64,000 bases of DNA from Cyanophora paradoxa (lineage: Eukaryota; Glaucocystophyceae; Cyanophorales; Cyanophoraceae): the NCBI GenBank assembly GCA_004431415.1, contig QPMI01000535.1, positions 62,001 through 126,000 on the forward strand, read 5' to 3'. Within the stretch, counting starts at the first letter, position 1. The number at the start of each line of letters is the position of its first letter. A program made the translations under genes and the position numbers. The notes below the pieces were generated by a model that did no database searches, was not told the origin of the DNA, and saw only the letters and a program-made list of their open reading frames with translations. This document shows, piece by piece, positions 1 through 10,100 of the stretch.

Positions 1-634
1 TATCTTGCATAGTGGGCGGGGCTTTTCAATCCTGAGAGAGTCTCAGACTGATAACAATCATAAAACAAGGTGTTACAAGTGGATTTATAGATTCTCAGTA
101 AGGTGTTACAGGTGTTACAGGTCTATCCCAAAGTTTCCTATCCCCCACCCCCTCCTAGGGCAAAGTTTGGGATGAACCTGTAACACCTGTAACACTGACC
201 TATTTCAGTAAGAACCTATTAAAACAACAAAATATCAGTCTTAATATATCATAGTAATATCATTAGTAATTCTTTTTGTATTATAACGATCAATTTCATA
301 TCGTTTTCAGTGCGAAACTATTCACTATCACATACTCTCGATGCGCGCGAAATGTTTCATGCAGCACACGATAATTGTTTACGTTGTTACAGGTGTTACA
401 GGTCTTGCCCAAACTCGGGAACCAAGACCCCACTCCTAGGGCGGACTTTGGGATAAACCTGTAACACCTGTAACACTGAATAAGACCAATTAAAATACAA
501 AAGAATCAATCATAATATATCATAGATCTACTTTGTTTTATAGAGAGCCGCATACAGAACGTTCCATGCAGCTCATGGTAGTTGTTTTTGATAAAACGGC
601 GCGTGATCGTCGATTATGCATTGAAAATTCAGAA
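1..634. repeat. AT-rich left flank with two palindromic repeat units
   Basis: This AT-rich stretch holds no convincing gene. Two related units of about 92 bp lie at 103-195 and 385-476 in direct orientation. Each unit is itself an inverted repeat: it opens with a doubled TGTTACAGG motif, passes through CCCAAA, a C-rich centre and CTCCTAGGGC, and closes with the complement (TTTGGGAT, AACCTGTAACACCTG). The DNA after each unit is also similar, with ATATATCATAG at about 245 and 520, so the duplicated block is longer than the palindrome. These could be small non-autonomous elements or solo termini of a larger element. No transposase is seen. Confidence 0.7.
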
Positions 635-638
635 CAAC

Positions 639-946
639 ACACATATACAACGCCCGGCTTTTAGACTGAGGCAAGTTATAATTAAACTAAGTTGAGTCAC
701 ACCTATACTATAATGAAACTCACGAGATATTTAAGTCTACTCATCGAGAATATAGCTAAACTTCACATAAACTATACATATTTCACATATTTTATTAAAA
801 AGAAGCTATAACTCACGATAAAATAAATACATATAACAGATAAAATACACACATATTCACGATAGATATATTATAAATACAGGTTATATACTAACGAGAT
901 CAATTTAAATAAGCCGAGGTCTAAAAGCCGGGCGTTGTATATGTGT
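639..946. mobile_element. MITE-like element with 28-bp terminal inverted repeats
   Basis: The first 28 bases (639-666, starting ACACATATACAACGCCCGG) are the exact reverse complement of the last 28 (919-946). The element is 308 bp, AT-rich inside, and has no coding capacity. CAAC flanks it directly on both sides (635-638 and 947-950), which looks like a 4-bp target-site duplication. This is typical of a non-autonomous DNA transposon. The superfamily cannot be assigned from these ends alone. Confidence 0.8.
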
Positions 947-949
947 CAA

Positions 950-2032
950 CCGGTACCGTTGAACTTGCAATTTGTTTTTGAGAGACTACGGTGGGGCGAA
1001 CCCCCCGTAGGTAGTGATATTAAGGACAACAAAGCAATCACAAATCAAAGATACAGTAAAGTAGCACAAAATATATATACAGAATCAAGAGGGATCACGA
1101 GAAGGGACACGATCAGATCTAGAAGAACGCAAAAGATAAGGAGAACGAGCACGAGGAGAAGGAGTAGAAGAGCTCAAGGACGTCGACGCAGAAGTACGAG
1201 TCACACTAGAACGACGAGGAGCACGGGGACGCAGGGAATAATTATATAAGGAGAACGAGCACGAGGAACTACAGTCGAAGACGAAGATCTAGACGAAGAC
1301 GACAAGATAGAGCTAACAGCAGAACTAGAAGACGTAGTCGCAGGAGGCAGAGGCGGCAGAACAGTAGGAGAGGCGAAACGTAGGACACCACTAGAGGGGA
1401 GAGTCGAAGCTGGCGGAGTGTCTAAACGGAATCGAGATTGTAGAGTTGGTAATTATAAAACGTTAACAATGGACGGCTGAAGACTAATCTGAGGAACTGG
1501 GGACGACACGAGGAAAGGGGCAGAACTCGGATTCAGACTCGGAATCGATATCGGCAGTATAAGAGGAGGGGCGAAACGCAAGCCAGTAGTGACAGGGAAG
1601 GCAGACGATGGGGCTGAACCAGCCTGGCAGGCGGGAGAGGCAAAAATAGCGAAGTAGAAGAGAGAGGTTAGTCTAAATTCTATAGCTTAACTCACTCGGC
1701 TTATTTCTCGCGCGGGTAAGACTCTGAGATCTAGATCAGGATCGTATGCTGGAGATATCTGATTTGAATATACTGCCGGCCGTACACTCTAGATGACTAC
1801 AATTGGATGCCTGTAAACGATCAGGGGGCTGCACACGAGGCTAAGGTCTGTGACTAGACCGACAGCTACGAGGGTGCTGGCCTCTGGGCGCCTCCGATGC
1901 GAACGAAATATAATGAAGAGAAGCGGCATCCAATAAATGATATAAAATATGTTTGGTGTGAAGCAGCGAGGAAAGAGAAGAAAGACGATATCGATGAATC
2001 TAGAAGAGCGGGCTCGAGACTGGCCGGCGCCC
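950..2032. other. Region downstream of the DIRS-like RT, no gene recognised
   Basis: The 1.1 kb on the 3' side of the minus-strand reverse transcriptase is purine-rich on the plus strand (many AGAAGA/GAGGAG runs). It encodes only low-complexity Arg- or Ser-rich shadows. In a complete DIRS-like element a tyrosine recombinase gene would be expected near here, but no such domain was recognised. The stretch may be element 3' sequence, degenerate DNA, or flanking DNA. Confidence 0.4.
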
Positions 2033-3691
2033 TCACGGGGCCTGTGGCTGGCCTGATTGAGGAGCGGAGGCGGCAGACGGTGAGGGAGCTCGAGGAGGAG
2101 AAGGCGGCGGTGGCAGCGAGCCCTGGGTCTCGGGCCACTGAGGGGGAGTCGGCGAGGAATCCGCTGATGGGAGCCGCTCCTTGAAAACGCTGATCTGTAG
2201 GCGAGAGAGCGGGTCGGCGAGCGTGTTCTCGAGGCCCGGGACGTGTACAGCGCGAAACTCGAAATGGTGGAGGGCGGAAAGGCGGTAGAGGGAGCGGAGG
2301 AGGGGAGCGAGGGCCGGCTGCGAAATGCGGCCGCCGGAAAGGGCATGGAAGACAGGTTTACAGTCGGTTTCAAAAATAATTCGCTGCTGCTGCCAGCTGG
2401 GGTCCCAGGTCGCCGCTGCGATGACGAGGGCCATCAGCTCGCGCCAGGGCATGCTGCGAGTCGTGCCCTCTGGCCAAGATCCGAAGGTCCACGAGCTGCC
2501 GAAAACTGCGCCGAAGCCGAGATTGCTGGCGTCGGTCTGGATTCGCAGCACCTTGGCCGACTGCCAGTCAGACGTAGGGATGAGCCGGACTCCGTGCAGC
2601 CGCTGGAGGAGGTCGCGCCACCATGTGAGATCCGCATGAAAGCCGGCATGAAGCCGGGCGCGATGGTGATTGGCCCGTAGAGTGGCGAGCTGCGCCACGA
2701 CCCGCCGAAGGAAAAAGCGCCCCGCGGGGACGACGGGCACGGCCGAGACGAGGGAGCCGGCGAGGGAGCGGAGCTGGCCGGCTGAGGCATGGCTGCGAGT
2801 GGCCCACTCCGCGAGCTTCGCCTCGAGATCAGCGAGCCGCTCCGGGGACAGGCGGGCCACCATCGCGAGGCTGTCAAGCTCGATGCCGAGGAAGGTGAGG
2901 CGGGTGCCCGGTCCTTCGAGCTTATGCGGGGCCAGAGGGATACCAAGGTCCGCGCAGACCTCGAGCAGCACGTCGATGTACCGCCGGCACTCGCCGGTGC
3001 CGGCCTGCCCGATGAGGAAAATGTCGTCGACATATCGGGTGGGATCGAGCCCACGGCGGCGGAGGGCAAAATCGAGGGCCTGGCCGAGGTCCTCGAAAAT
3101 GCGGAGGGAGGAGCGGGCACCGAAGGGGAGGCAGAGGTCGATGAAAAATTCGAGGATGGTGGGATTGGAGCGGGAGGGGAGGGCGAAGCCGAGGAGCCAC
3201 CAGTCCTTCCGCCGTACCGCCAGCAGGCGAAAAGCGGACTCGATATCCGCCTTAGCCATCTCGGCGCCGCGGCCGAGCTGAATCAGAAGCTCAATCGCTC
3301 TGCTGACCTTCGTATTCTGGTAGTGTAGCTCGTCAGGGTCAATGCCGCTGTTGACTGACGGGCCGCGGTGCTTGGGGTACGAAAGGTTGTGAATTCGGCG
3401 CCATTTGGTCGAACGCTTCTTCGGAATGGCGCCGACTGGGGAGGCAACGAAGGGGGCGAGGGGAGGAGACGGGAACGGGCCGGCGACCCGCCCCATGGCG
3501 ATCTCCTTCTCGACGTCCTGTCGCACCACGTCGATGTGCTCAAGGGCAGAGGGCTCGGGGCGGGAAATTGCAGAGAAGGAAGGGCCGCGGTACTGCAGCG
3601 GGAAGCCGTGGGCGAACCCGTGTGCGAGGCGGGCGGCAAGGGAGGGATCGGGGTGGCCCTCCAGGGCTGCGGCGATGCGATCGGGCCGCAC
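2033..3691 (-). CDS. DIRS-like retroelement reverse transcriptase / RNase H
   Basis: This 552-residue open frame copies element RNA into DNA and removes the RNA strand. The RT motifs appear in order: the KWRRIHNLS block at residues 96-104, AKADIESAF with the first catalytic Asp at 146-154, LPFGARSS at 188-195, and the catalytic box YVDD at 220-223 followed by a FLGIELD segment near 267. An RNase H domain follows, with TDAS (Asp387), RELMAL (Glu418), TDCK (Asp443) and ADPLS (Asp493). The RRIHNLS...SVNSGI and DLCLPFGARSS signatures resemble DIRS-like and related tyrosine-recombinase retroelements rather than Copia; this assignment is from memory of the family. The tail from about residue 505 is Pro/Ser-rich. 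The ATG used is the first in frame, and the true start could lie upstream. The catalytic residues are intact, so the copy could be recent. Confidence 0.85.
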   Translation of the reverse strand: MRPDRIAAALEGHPDPSLAARLAHGFAHGFPLQYRGPSFSAISRPEPSALEHIDVVRQDVEKEIAMGRVAGPFPSPPLAPFVASPVGAIPKKRSTKWRRIHNLSYPKHRGPSVNSGIDPDELHYQNTKVSRAIELLIQLGRGAEMAKADIESAFRLLAVRRKDWWLLGFALPSRSNPTILEFFIDLCLPFGARSSLRIFEDLGQALDFALRRRGLDPTRYVDDIFLIGQAGTGECRRYIDVLLEVCADLGIPLAPHKLEGPGTRLTFLGIELDSLAMVARLSPERLADLEAKLAEWATRSHASAGQLRSLAGSLVSAVPVVPAGRFFLRRVVAQLATLRANHHRARLHAGFHADLTWWRDLLQRLHGVRLIPTSDWQSAKVLRIQTDASNLGFGAVFGSSWTFGSWPEGTTRSMPWRELMALVIAAATWDPSWQQQRIIFETDCKPVFHALSGGRISQPALAPLLRSLYRLSALHHFEFRAVHVPGLENTLADPLSRLQISVFKERLPSADSSPTPPQWPETQGSLPPPPSPPRAPSPSAASAPQSGQPQAP

Positions 3692-3839
3692 GGGCGTGGG
3701 GGCGAGGCGGGGCGGGACGCCTGGGAGGAGCTCGTCGACATCAAAGTCAGGGACCTCAATGGAGAAAGGCGGCGGCGGCGGCGGCGCCCTGCCCCCGGCG
3801 AGGAGGCGCGGCCCGGCGTCCGGAAGGCCCGAGCCTTGA

Positions 3840-4665
3840 GCGCCAGCGGCGCTCGCCGCGGGGCCTGGAGGGCCGGCGGGGCGAGGGCACGGGGAGGCGG
3901 CAGCGGCGCCTCCGGAGGGGCGGGGTAGACCCGCGAGCTCAGCGCGAGAGACAGCGCCGGCGGCGCCCGCCGCGGGGCCCGGGGGCCGGCGGGGCGAGGG
4001 CGCGGGGAGGCGGCAGCAGCGCCTCCGGAGGGGCGGGGTAGACCCGCAAGCTCAGCGCGAGAGACGGCGCTGGCGGCGCCCGCCGTGGGGCCCGGGGGCC
4101 GACGGGGCGAGGGCGCGGGGAGGCGGCAGCGGCGCCTCCGAAGGGGCGGGGTAGACCCGCGAGCTCAGCGCGAGAGACGGCGCTGGCGGCGCCCGCCGCG
4201 GGGCCCAGAGAGCCGGCGGGGCGAGGGCGCGGGGAGGCGGCAGCGGCGCCTCCGGAGGGGCGGGGTAGACCCGCGAGCTCGGCGCGAGAGACGGAGCCCG
4301 CAGCGCCCGCCGTGGGGCGCGGGGGCCAGTGGGGCGAGGGCGCGGGAGGCGGCAGCGGCGCCTCCGGAGGGGCGGGGTAGACCCGCGAACTCAGCGCGAA
4401 GGACGGCGCCTGCCGCGGGGCCCGGAGGGCCGGCGGGGCGAGGGCGCGGGGAGGCGGCAGCGGCGCCTCCGGAGGGGCGGGGTAGACCCGCGGACGCAGC
4501 GCGAGAGACGGCGCCCGCAGCGCCCGCCGTGGGCCCGGGGGCCGGCGGGCGAGGGCGCGGGGAGGCGGCAGCGGCGCCTCCGGAGGGGCGGGTAGACCCG
4601 CGAACTCAGCGCGAGGGACGGCGCCTGCCGCGGGCCCGGAGGGCCGGCGGGGCGGGCTGCGGGAA
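3840..4665. repeat. GC-rich tandem repeat, about 105-117 bp unit, 7-8 copies
   Basis: A unit containing GGCGGCAGCGGCGCCTCCGG and GGGTAGACCCGCGA recurs near 3895, 4010, 4125, 4240, 4350, 4455, 4565 and, partially, 4635. Copies differ by point changes and by 1-10-bp indels. It lies inside the gag-like frame of the DIRS-like element and encodes, on the minus strand, a Pro/Ala-rich repeat built around YPAPPEAPLPPPRALA. Indels that are not multiples of three shift the frame between some copies, which suggests ongoing slippage or decay. Confidence 0.85.
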
Positions 4666-5426
4666 GGAGTTCTTGGCAGGGAGATGGGAGGGGAGAGGGG
4701 CTGAGAAGGCGCGCAGCCTGCGGGGCGGGCGCCGGGAGTGGCCGCTGGGGGAGGCGGCGGCCGCGCCGGAGCGCGAGGGGGCTCAGAGGGGCCGCGCGAG
4801 CGGCCTCCGTCCCGCGAACGGCTGGTCGCGGCCCGGCACGCGTGCTCCTCGCCGTCGCGGCAGCCTGCTTGCCCGCACGCGACGCAGACGTGGCGGCGGC
4901 GGCAGCCTTCGCAGCACCGCCCGTTGTTGTAGAGCCAGCAGACGTCCTCCCCCGGCTGGCCGGCGCCGTAGCGGGGGTCCTGGCGAACTGCGGCGCCCGC
5001 CGAGGGCCGCGGGGCCTCGTGGCGGGACGCGCTCGGGCGCCCAAGCGGGAGGGCCGCGGCGTGCGCTGAGGGCCGAAAGAAATCGGCGGAGAGGGGGCCG
5101 GGCTCATCGGAAGGCGGGGCGCTGTTGGTGACGGTCGTATTCAGAATCATTGAGTCTCCGTCGCCAAGATCGTGCGCTCGGGAGCGGTCAGCGCGCTCGG
5201 CAATCTGGCGCCGCATCCGGACCGAGTACTCGTAGGCTGATGCCCACGGGGCCCGGCGGGCGAGCGAGTAGATCTCCCACATGTGCAGGAAGATCTCGAT
5301 CAGCCGGCGGTGCGACTCCTCGAAGTCCGGCTTGCCGGAGGGCAGGACCGGCATGTTCTCGCGCCGGCCCGCCGCCACCCCGAGGGCGGCGAGGCAGGCT
5401 CCGAAGTCGACGGCGTTGAGGTTCAA
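3939..5426 (-). CDS. Gag-like protein of the DIRS-like element with Cys/His zinc knuckle
   Basis: This is a 495-residue open frame directly upstream, in element orientation, of the reverse transcriptase. The N-terminal part (LNAVDFGACLAALG, then a helical region with FLHMWEIYSLARR near 46-58) resembles the conserved Gag segment of DIRS-like elements. A compact Cys/His cluster lies at 163-184 (CWLYNNGRCC, then RRRHVCVAC). This spacing is typical of the knuckle in such Gag proteins and would bind element RNA. From about residue 205 the protein turns into Pro/Ala-rich repeats encoded by the tandem array. The frame is probably open further upstream, where RIPLLLPQP precedes the chosen Met, so the start is uncertain. 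Related coding sequence may extend to about 6125 in other frames. Confidence 0.7.
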   Translation of the reverse strand: MNLNAVDFGACLAALGVAAGRRENMPVLPSGKPDFEESHRRLIEIFLHMWEIYSLARRAPWASAYEYSVRMRRQIAERADRSRAHDLGDGDSMILNTTVTNSAPPSDEPGPLSADFFRPSAHAAALPLGRPSASRHEAPRPSAGAAVRQDPRYGAGQPGEDVCWLYNNGRCCEGCRRRHVCVACGQAGCRDGEEHACRAATSRSRDGGRSRGPSEPPRAPARPPPPPAATPGARPAGCAPSQPLSPPISLPRTPSRSPPRRPSGPAAGAVPRAEFAGLPAPPEAPLPPPRALARRPPGPRRALRAPSLALRPRVYPAPPEAPLPPPRALAPPALRAPRQAPSFALSSRVYPAPPEAPLPPPAPSPHWPPRPTAGAAGSVSRAELAGLPRPSGGAAAASPRPRPAGSLGPAAGAASAVSRAELAGLPRPFGGAAAASPRPRPVGPRAPRRAPPAPSLALSLRVYPAPPEALLPPPRALAPPAPGPRGGRRRRCLSR

Positions 5427-6384
5427 CGGTTGCGGGAGGAGGAGGGGGATCCGGAGGCGGAGCGCAGGCCGGCCGCGGAAAGGATGGCGGAGATGGTGGG
5501 GTCGACGGAGCCGGGCTTATCGATCGGGTGGGAGGAGAAAGCGGGGCGGAAAACGTGGGGAAGGAGGTCAATGTACTCGCCGCTCAGGAGACGAGCGGAG
5601 AGCTCCGTGCCCGGGGCGCCGAGGGATCTGGGGAAGGTGGAGCCGCGCTCGCGATCAATTTTTGCGGCGGGTGTGCTATCGGCCGCGGGGGCCGCGGGCG
5701 AAGCGCTGAGGCGGGCTTCCAGGTGTGCAATTGCACGAGTGAGCTGATCCAGGCGCTGGGACGTCTCCGAATCGGCCGGGGCTGGCCGCCCGCCGCTGGC
5801 GCGAAATTTTTGAATTTGCGGCGCCGGCTGCCTGGGACGGGCTTTCGATGCCTGCGAAGCGGACGCGTGCTGAATGCGGACGCTCGCCGAGCTCGGAGGC
5901 GCTGGTTTCTGCTCCGGAGACTGCCGAAGGTGCTGCGGCTGACTCTGAGTCGCTGGCGACCGGAGCGCGCGAGCCCCGCCTTGCCTGCGCGAAAGTTGCT
6001 GAGGAAGTGGTTTTACGGCTGCTGCTGGCCGTCATGGTAGCGCTAGCTGAAGCGCGAGTTGTGCGGCGAGGTGCCGGAGCGGGACCGGCGGGACGCTGTG
6101 CACGGGTCCCTGTGTCCCTGTGCACGGGGCTGAACGTGTCCTGTGCGTGTCCCTGTGCAGCGGCGGGACATGCTGTGCGTGTCCCTGTGCACGGGGCTGA
6201 ACGCGAAATTGAGGCGGCTCGGGCGCCGCGCTTGCGTGCGAAAACGCGTATGGGTACGCTAGTACAAGTTGACTACCTGAATCAAATTCGGAACTTGAAG
6301 TTTAGACTGCGAAACGGGGCTCGATCAGCCGGCTCGCTAACCTCAGTAAATCTACTTTACTACCCATATATAGCTAGCTTGTAC

Positions 6385-6950
6385 ATCAAAGCCTACACTG
6401 CCTGGTAACGCTAAGAACAGGAAGCCTAGGAGTCTCTTGGATCGAGCCGAAGAAGCAGCGAAAGCCCTTCCTCTGATCGGAAACAGCTATCTGAATTCGA
6501 AGGCGGGAGACTACCGAAACGCGGGAGACTGAGGTGCGCCATATATCGTGAGAACTCCGGTAAAAACTTTGTGTGATTTTTTGCGGCAAGCGCGCAATTG
6601 GCGCATTCCGAAGTTCCGTTCTCGTGAGGACGGTGAGCGGTGCATCAAGCCCATGAAATTAAACTACTCGTCGAACTGTACAAGAAGGAGAAGGATTCGC
6701 GAAAATGCGAAGAAGTGAAACTGGTGCGAATCGGATTTTACGAAACCGTTAACGTTCGATTCTTGCTAATTATAAATTCGCTAATGTATTGTCATCACAT
6801 TAATACTATTGCGACAGGAGATTCAGGAGATTTACGACAACCTCGGCCGTCACTGTCAAAATTCTGATGCAGAGGGTTCGGATGCGGATAATCACGATGA
6901 GGATTCGGATGAAGATTCGAATTCTGACGATGATTCCGCATAGAATGTAG
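6385..6950 (+). pseudogene. Truncated duplicate of the 3' end of the NPHP3-like NACHT/TPR gene
   Basis: This stretch matches the last exons of the NPHP3-like gene at 25272-25818. Shared blocks are the TPR helix pair around AKALHLIGNSYLKAGDYR (here altered to AKALPLIGNSYLN and interrupted by the stop in GGGAGACTGAGG), the LLVELY segment near 6667, and the acidic Asp/Ser tail near 6880-6943. Nothing upstream of 6385 matches the parent gene, so this is a 5'-truncated copy. It has lost 15-20 bp and carries in-frame stops. It marks the left edge of the segmental duplication. Confidence 0.85.
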
Positions 6951-7135
6951 CTACAGTAGCATCTAAGGCCCCTGTATTTTCAAAACACCGCGCATTCAGA
7001 CCAGAGGGCCCCAGCCAAGCAGCAGTTGTCGAATTAGATTCAAAGCAGCAGTTGTACACTTAGATTCAAGGTTCCTCGCTAATATCTACGGACTACCTCG
7101 CTACTGGAAAAAGCTTCCTGCGGTGTCGCTCATGT

Positions 7136-10100
7136 CTACTGATGCTGCAGCTGCGCATGGCTAGCATCGCCCCCGGCTGGCGCGAGCGGAGGCCCCGAGT
7201 ACGGCCCCGACGGGGCTGTGGCGTGCCCCGGGGGCGGCCCGTACGGCATAGAAACCACGTACGGGCCGGGGCCGGACGGCGGCTGGGGGTACGGTGCGGG
7301 GTACTGGTACTGGGGGTGCGGGCCTAGCCCCGGGGGCGGCGGGTAGGGGTGGGGTACCGGGCCCGGGCCACCGTAGTGCGGGAACGGGGGGTACGGGGGA
7401 TGGACGGCACCCTGCGGGGGCGCGTGGCCCGCCGGCCCCGAGGCCGGAACGTGGGGCGGGGGCGGGAGCTGCGGGGGCGGGAGCTGCGGCCCGGGAACGT
7501 ACCCGTACCCGTAGGGGTACGCCGAGATCGGCACGTGCATGGGCGGCCCGCCGTGCCCGGGAGGGTACGGGTAGTAGACGGGGGCGTGGGAGGCCGGGGC
7601 GGGGCCGGGGCCTGCGGGGCGGTCCCCCGGGCCTGGCGAGGCCGGCGCCCCCGTGCCTGGGGCCTGGCCATGGGCGGGCGGGCCGACGGGGATGAGGGGT
7701 ACGGGCCCGTAGGGCATCGGCATGTAGCCGTACGGGGGCATGGGGAGCATGTACGGGTGGCTCACGGGTACCACGTAGACGGCCGGCCCGGGGGACGAGT
7801 GGGCGGGCGCCCCGGGCGGGGCGGCGCGGGGGCGCGGGGAGCTGCGCCGGGGCGTCGCCAGGGGCGCCGCGGGAGGGCGAGCCGCCGGCCGTCGGGAGCG
7901 GCGGGGGCGGCGGGTGCGGCAGCAGAGCCTGCCCCGCAGCTGCCGGCGGCGGCGGCGGCGGCGCCGGCGCGTGGTGGGGCCCAGCGGGAGAGGCCCCGCG
8001 GATCCGGCGCCCGGCGGCGCCGGCGGCTGCTGCTGCGGGGGCGCCTGCGGTGGGGGCGGCGTCCCTTTGCCCTTCCGTGAATCCTCCCCTCCGGCCGCCC
8101 GCCCGCCCGCCCCGGTCGCCGCTGGCTGTTGTTGTTGTTGTTGTTGTTGCTGCTGCTGCTGCTGCTGCGGAGACGACGCGGGGGCGGCCTGGGGCCCCTG
8201 TGCGTGTGCCTGCCCGCGGGGCGGGGCGGCCTGTGGAGCGGCGGCGGCGCCCGGCCGGCCGGCCGGCGTCGGCGGCTGCGCGGCCGCCGGGGCGAGGAGG
8301 CGGAGGGCGCGGGCCCCGCCGGCGGGGAGGGGCGGCCGGCCCCGACGAAGACGCCGCCTCCTTCCCTTTGCCCTTCGCCGCCGCGTCCTTCGGCTGCAGC
8401 GCAGCCACGCGCGCCACCAGCTGCCGGGGGAAGGGTGAGGCCCCGGGCCGGGGGAGGAGGTGGGGGTACTGCCGCTGCAGCTGGATCCGGGGGAGGGGGG
8501 GGTGCGCACCGCCGAGAGGAGGTCGTGCAGCTCGGGGGTACCCATCGACTCGAGCGTCGCGGCGTCGCCCCTGCGGGGGAGGAGGAGGAGCTCGGGTCAG
8601 ACCTCAAGAGACAGTGAGAGCTGAACTGAACTGAGCCGAGCCGAGGAGAGCCGAGCTCGGGACAGAGAGCGCGAGGCATCATAGATCTAGAGTCCCCCAG
8701 AAGGGGAAGGGGGCGCACTGGAGGGCGCCCTTGAGGCGGCGGAGGGAGGCGACGTCGGCGCGGGCGGCGGCGAGGCGGGCGCCCTCTGTCGCCAGCTCCT
8801 TCTGCTCGAGGAGAGTGAGGACGCGGAGAGTACAGCGAGGAAGGCCGCAGAGAGTACGGACCTGCAGCCTCGCCGCCTCCTCCGCCCCCGGGGCCCGCGC
8901 CAGCGCCGCCTCCGCCTCCACCTTCGCCGCCCGCGCCGCCTCCGCCGCCCGCCCCGCCGCGCCGCCCGCTGCTCCGCCGCCTGCGCCGCCACCTGCGCCC
9001 GCGCCGCCCCGCGGCCGCCTCCGCCCGCGCCGCGCGCGCCGCGGCCGCCTCGCGCCGGAGCCGCGCGGCCTCAGCGGCGACGTCGGCCGCGCGCTCCGAG
9101 GCGGCGGCGCCGGCCGCCTGCTCCGCCTCCTCGAGCTCCTGCACGCGGGCCCGCAGGGCGCGCTTCTCCGTTCGGATGGCGCGAAGCTCCTCCGCTGGGG
9201 GGCCGTCAGCGGTCGGTCAGGGGGGTCCGAGGGGAGGGGGAGGACGGGGGCACCTAGGGCCTCGGCCCGCGCGGCGGAGCGCGGCGAGAGCGGCGCGGCG
9301 GGCACGGCTGGCGGGGAGGCCGCTGCGCTCGCGGCCGCGGGCGGCGGCGGGGGCGACGGGCGGGGGCGGGGGCCGGTGCCTGCCCGGCCTGCGGGCGGGG
9401 GACCGGAGGGAAGCCCGGCGGGGGCTGCGGGGCGGACGGGGCGACTTGCGCCGCCTCGCGGGGACGCGGGGCCGTAGGGGCCGCCGGCGGCGACGGCCGG
9501 GCGCCAGACGCGGGCGCCGGGGGCGGGAAGTGGGATGGGAACTGGGCGGCGGGAGCGACGGGGGCGGCAGAAACGACCAATTTTGCGGGGGCAGGGTGGG
9601 CGGCGGGGGCGGTAGGGGCGTGGCGGCACGGGGCGGGGAGACGCGGGCTGCGGCGTCGGATCCCCGGCGGGGCGGCCGCGCGGCGGGCGCTTGGACACGG
9701 GCAGCCAGTGGCCATCCTCGCCCCCTTCCCCGGCGGCGGAGGCGGAGGCGGGGGCGGTGGTGGCGGCGGGCGGCAGGGGCGGGGGGTCGCCCGCGGAGGG
9801 GGTAGCACCGCGACGACGGCGGGCGACGGGGGCGCGACCCGCGGGACGAAGACGAGGAGGAGGACGGGGTGGGGGACGGCGCGCGGGCCCCGGCGGCCGC
9901 GGCGCTGGCGCTGGGGCGGCCGACTGCGGCGGCGGCGGGCGCGGCCCGCCCCGCGTCGCCTCGACGCGCCTTGGCCGCCTTTACGGAGGCGGCGCCCCCC
10001 GTCGCCGGCTCCGAGGCGGCGGCGCGGCGGCGGCGGCGACGAGGCTCCGGAAGAGCTGCTCGCGGCGAGCGTTCGCCTGCGCAAGGAGGAACGGGGTTCA

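Larger units (their letters stand above)
2033..6125 (-). mobile_element. DIRS-like retroelement (gag plus RT/RNase H), boundaries unknown
   Basis: The Gag-like and RT/RNase H frames are adjacent and co-oriented on the minus strand with matching very high GC content. I found no long terminal repeats or split inverted repeats, and no tyrosine recombinase, so the limits given are those of the coding sequence. On the right, element-like DNA stops before the truncated NPHP3-like duplicate that begins at 6385. About 6125-6384 contains a short repeated CTGTGCACGGG / GTCCCTGTGCA motif of unknown role. Confidence 0.7.

Noticed and set aside
3568-5131. Plus-strand Arg/Gly-rich frames across the gag tandem repeat
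   Set aside because: They are the complement of the Pro/Ala repeat of the Gag-like protein and carry no independent features.
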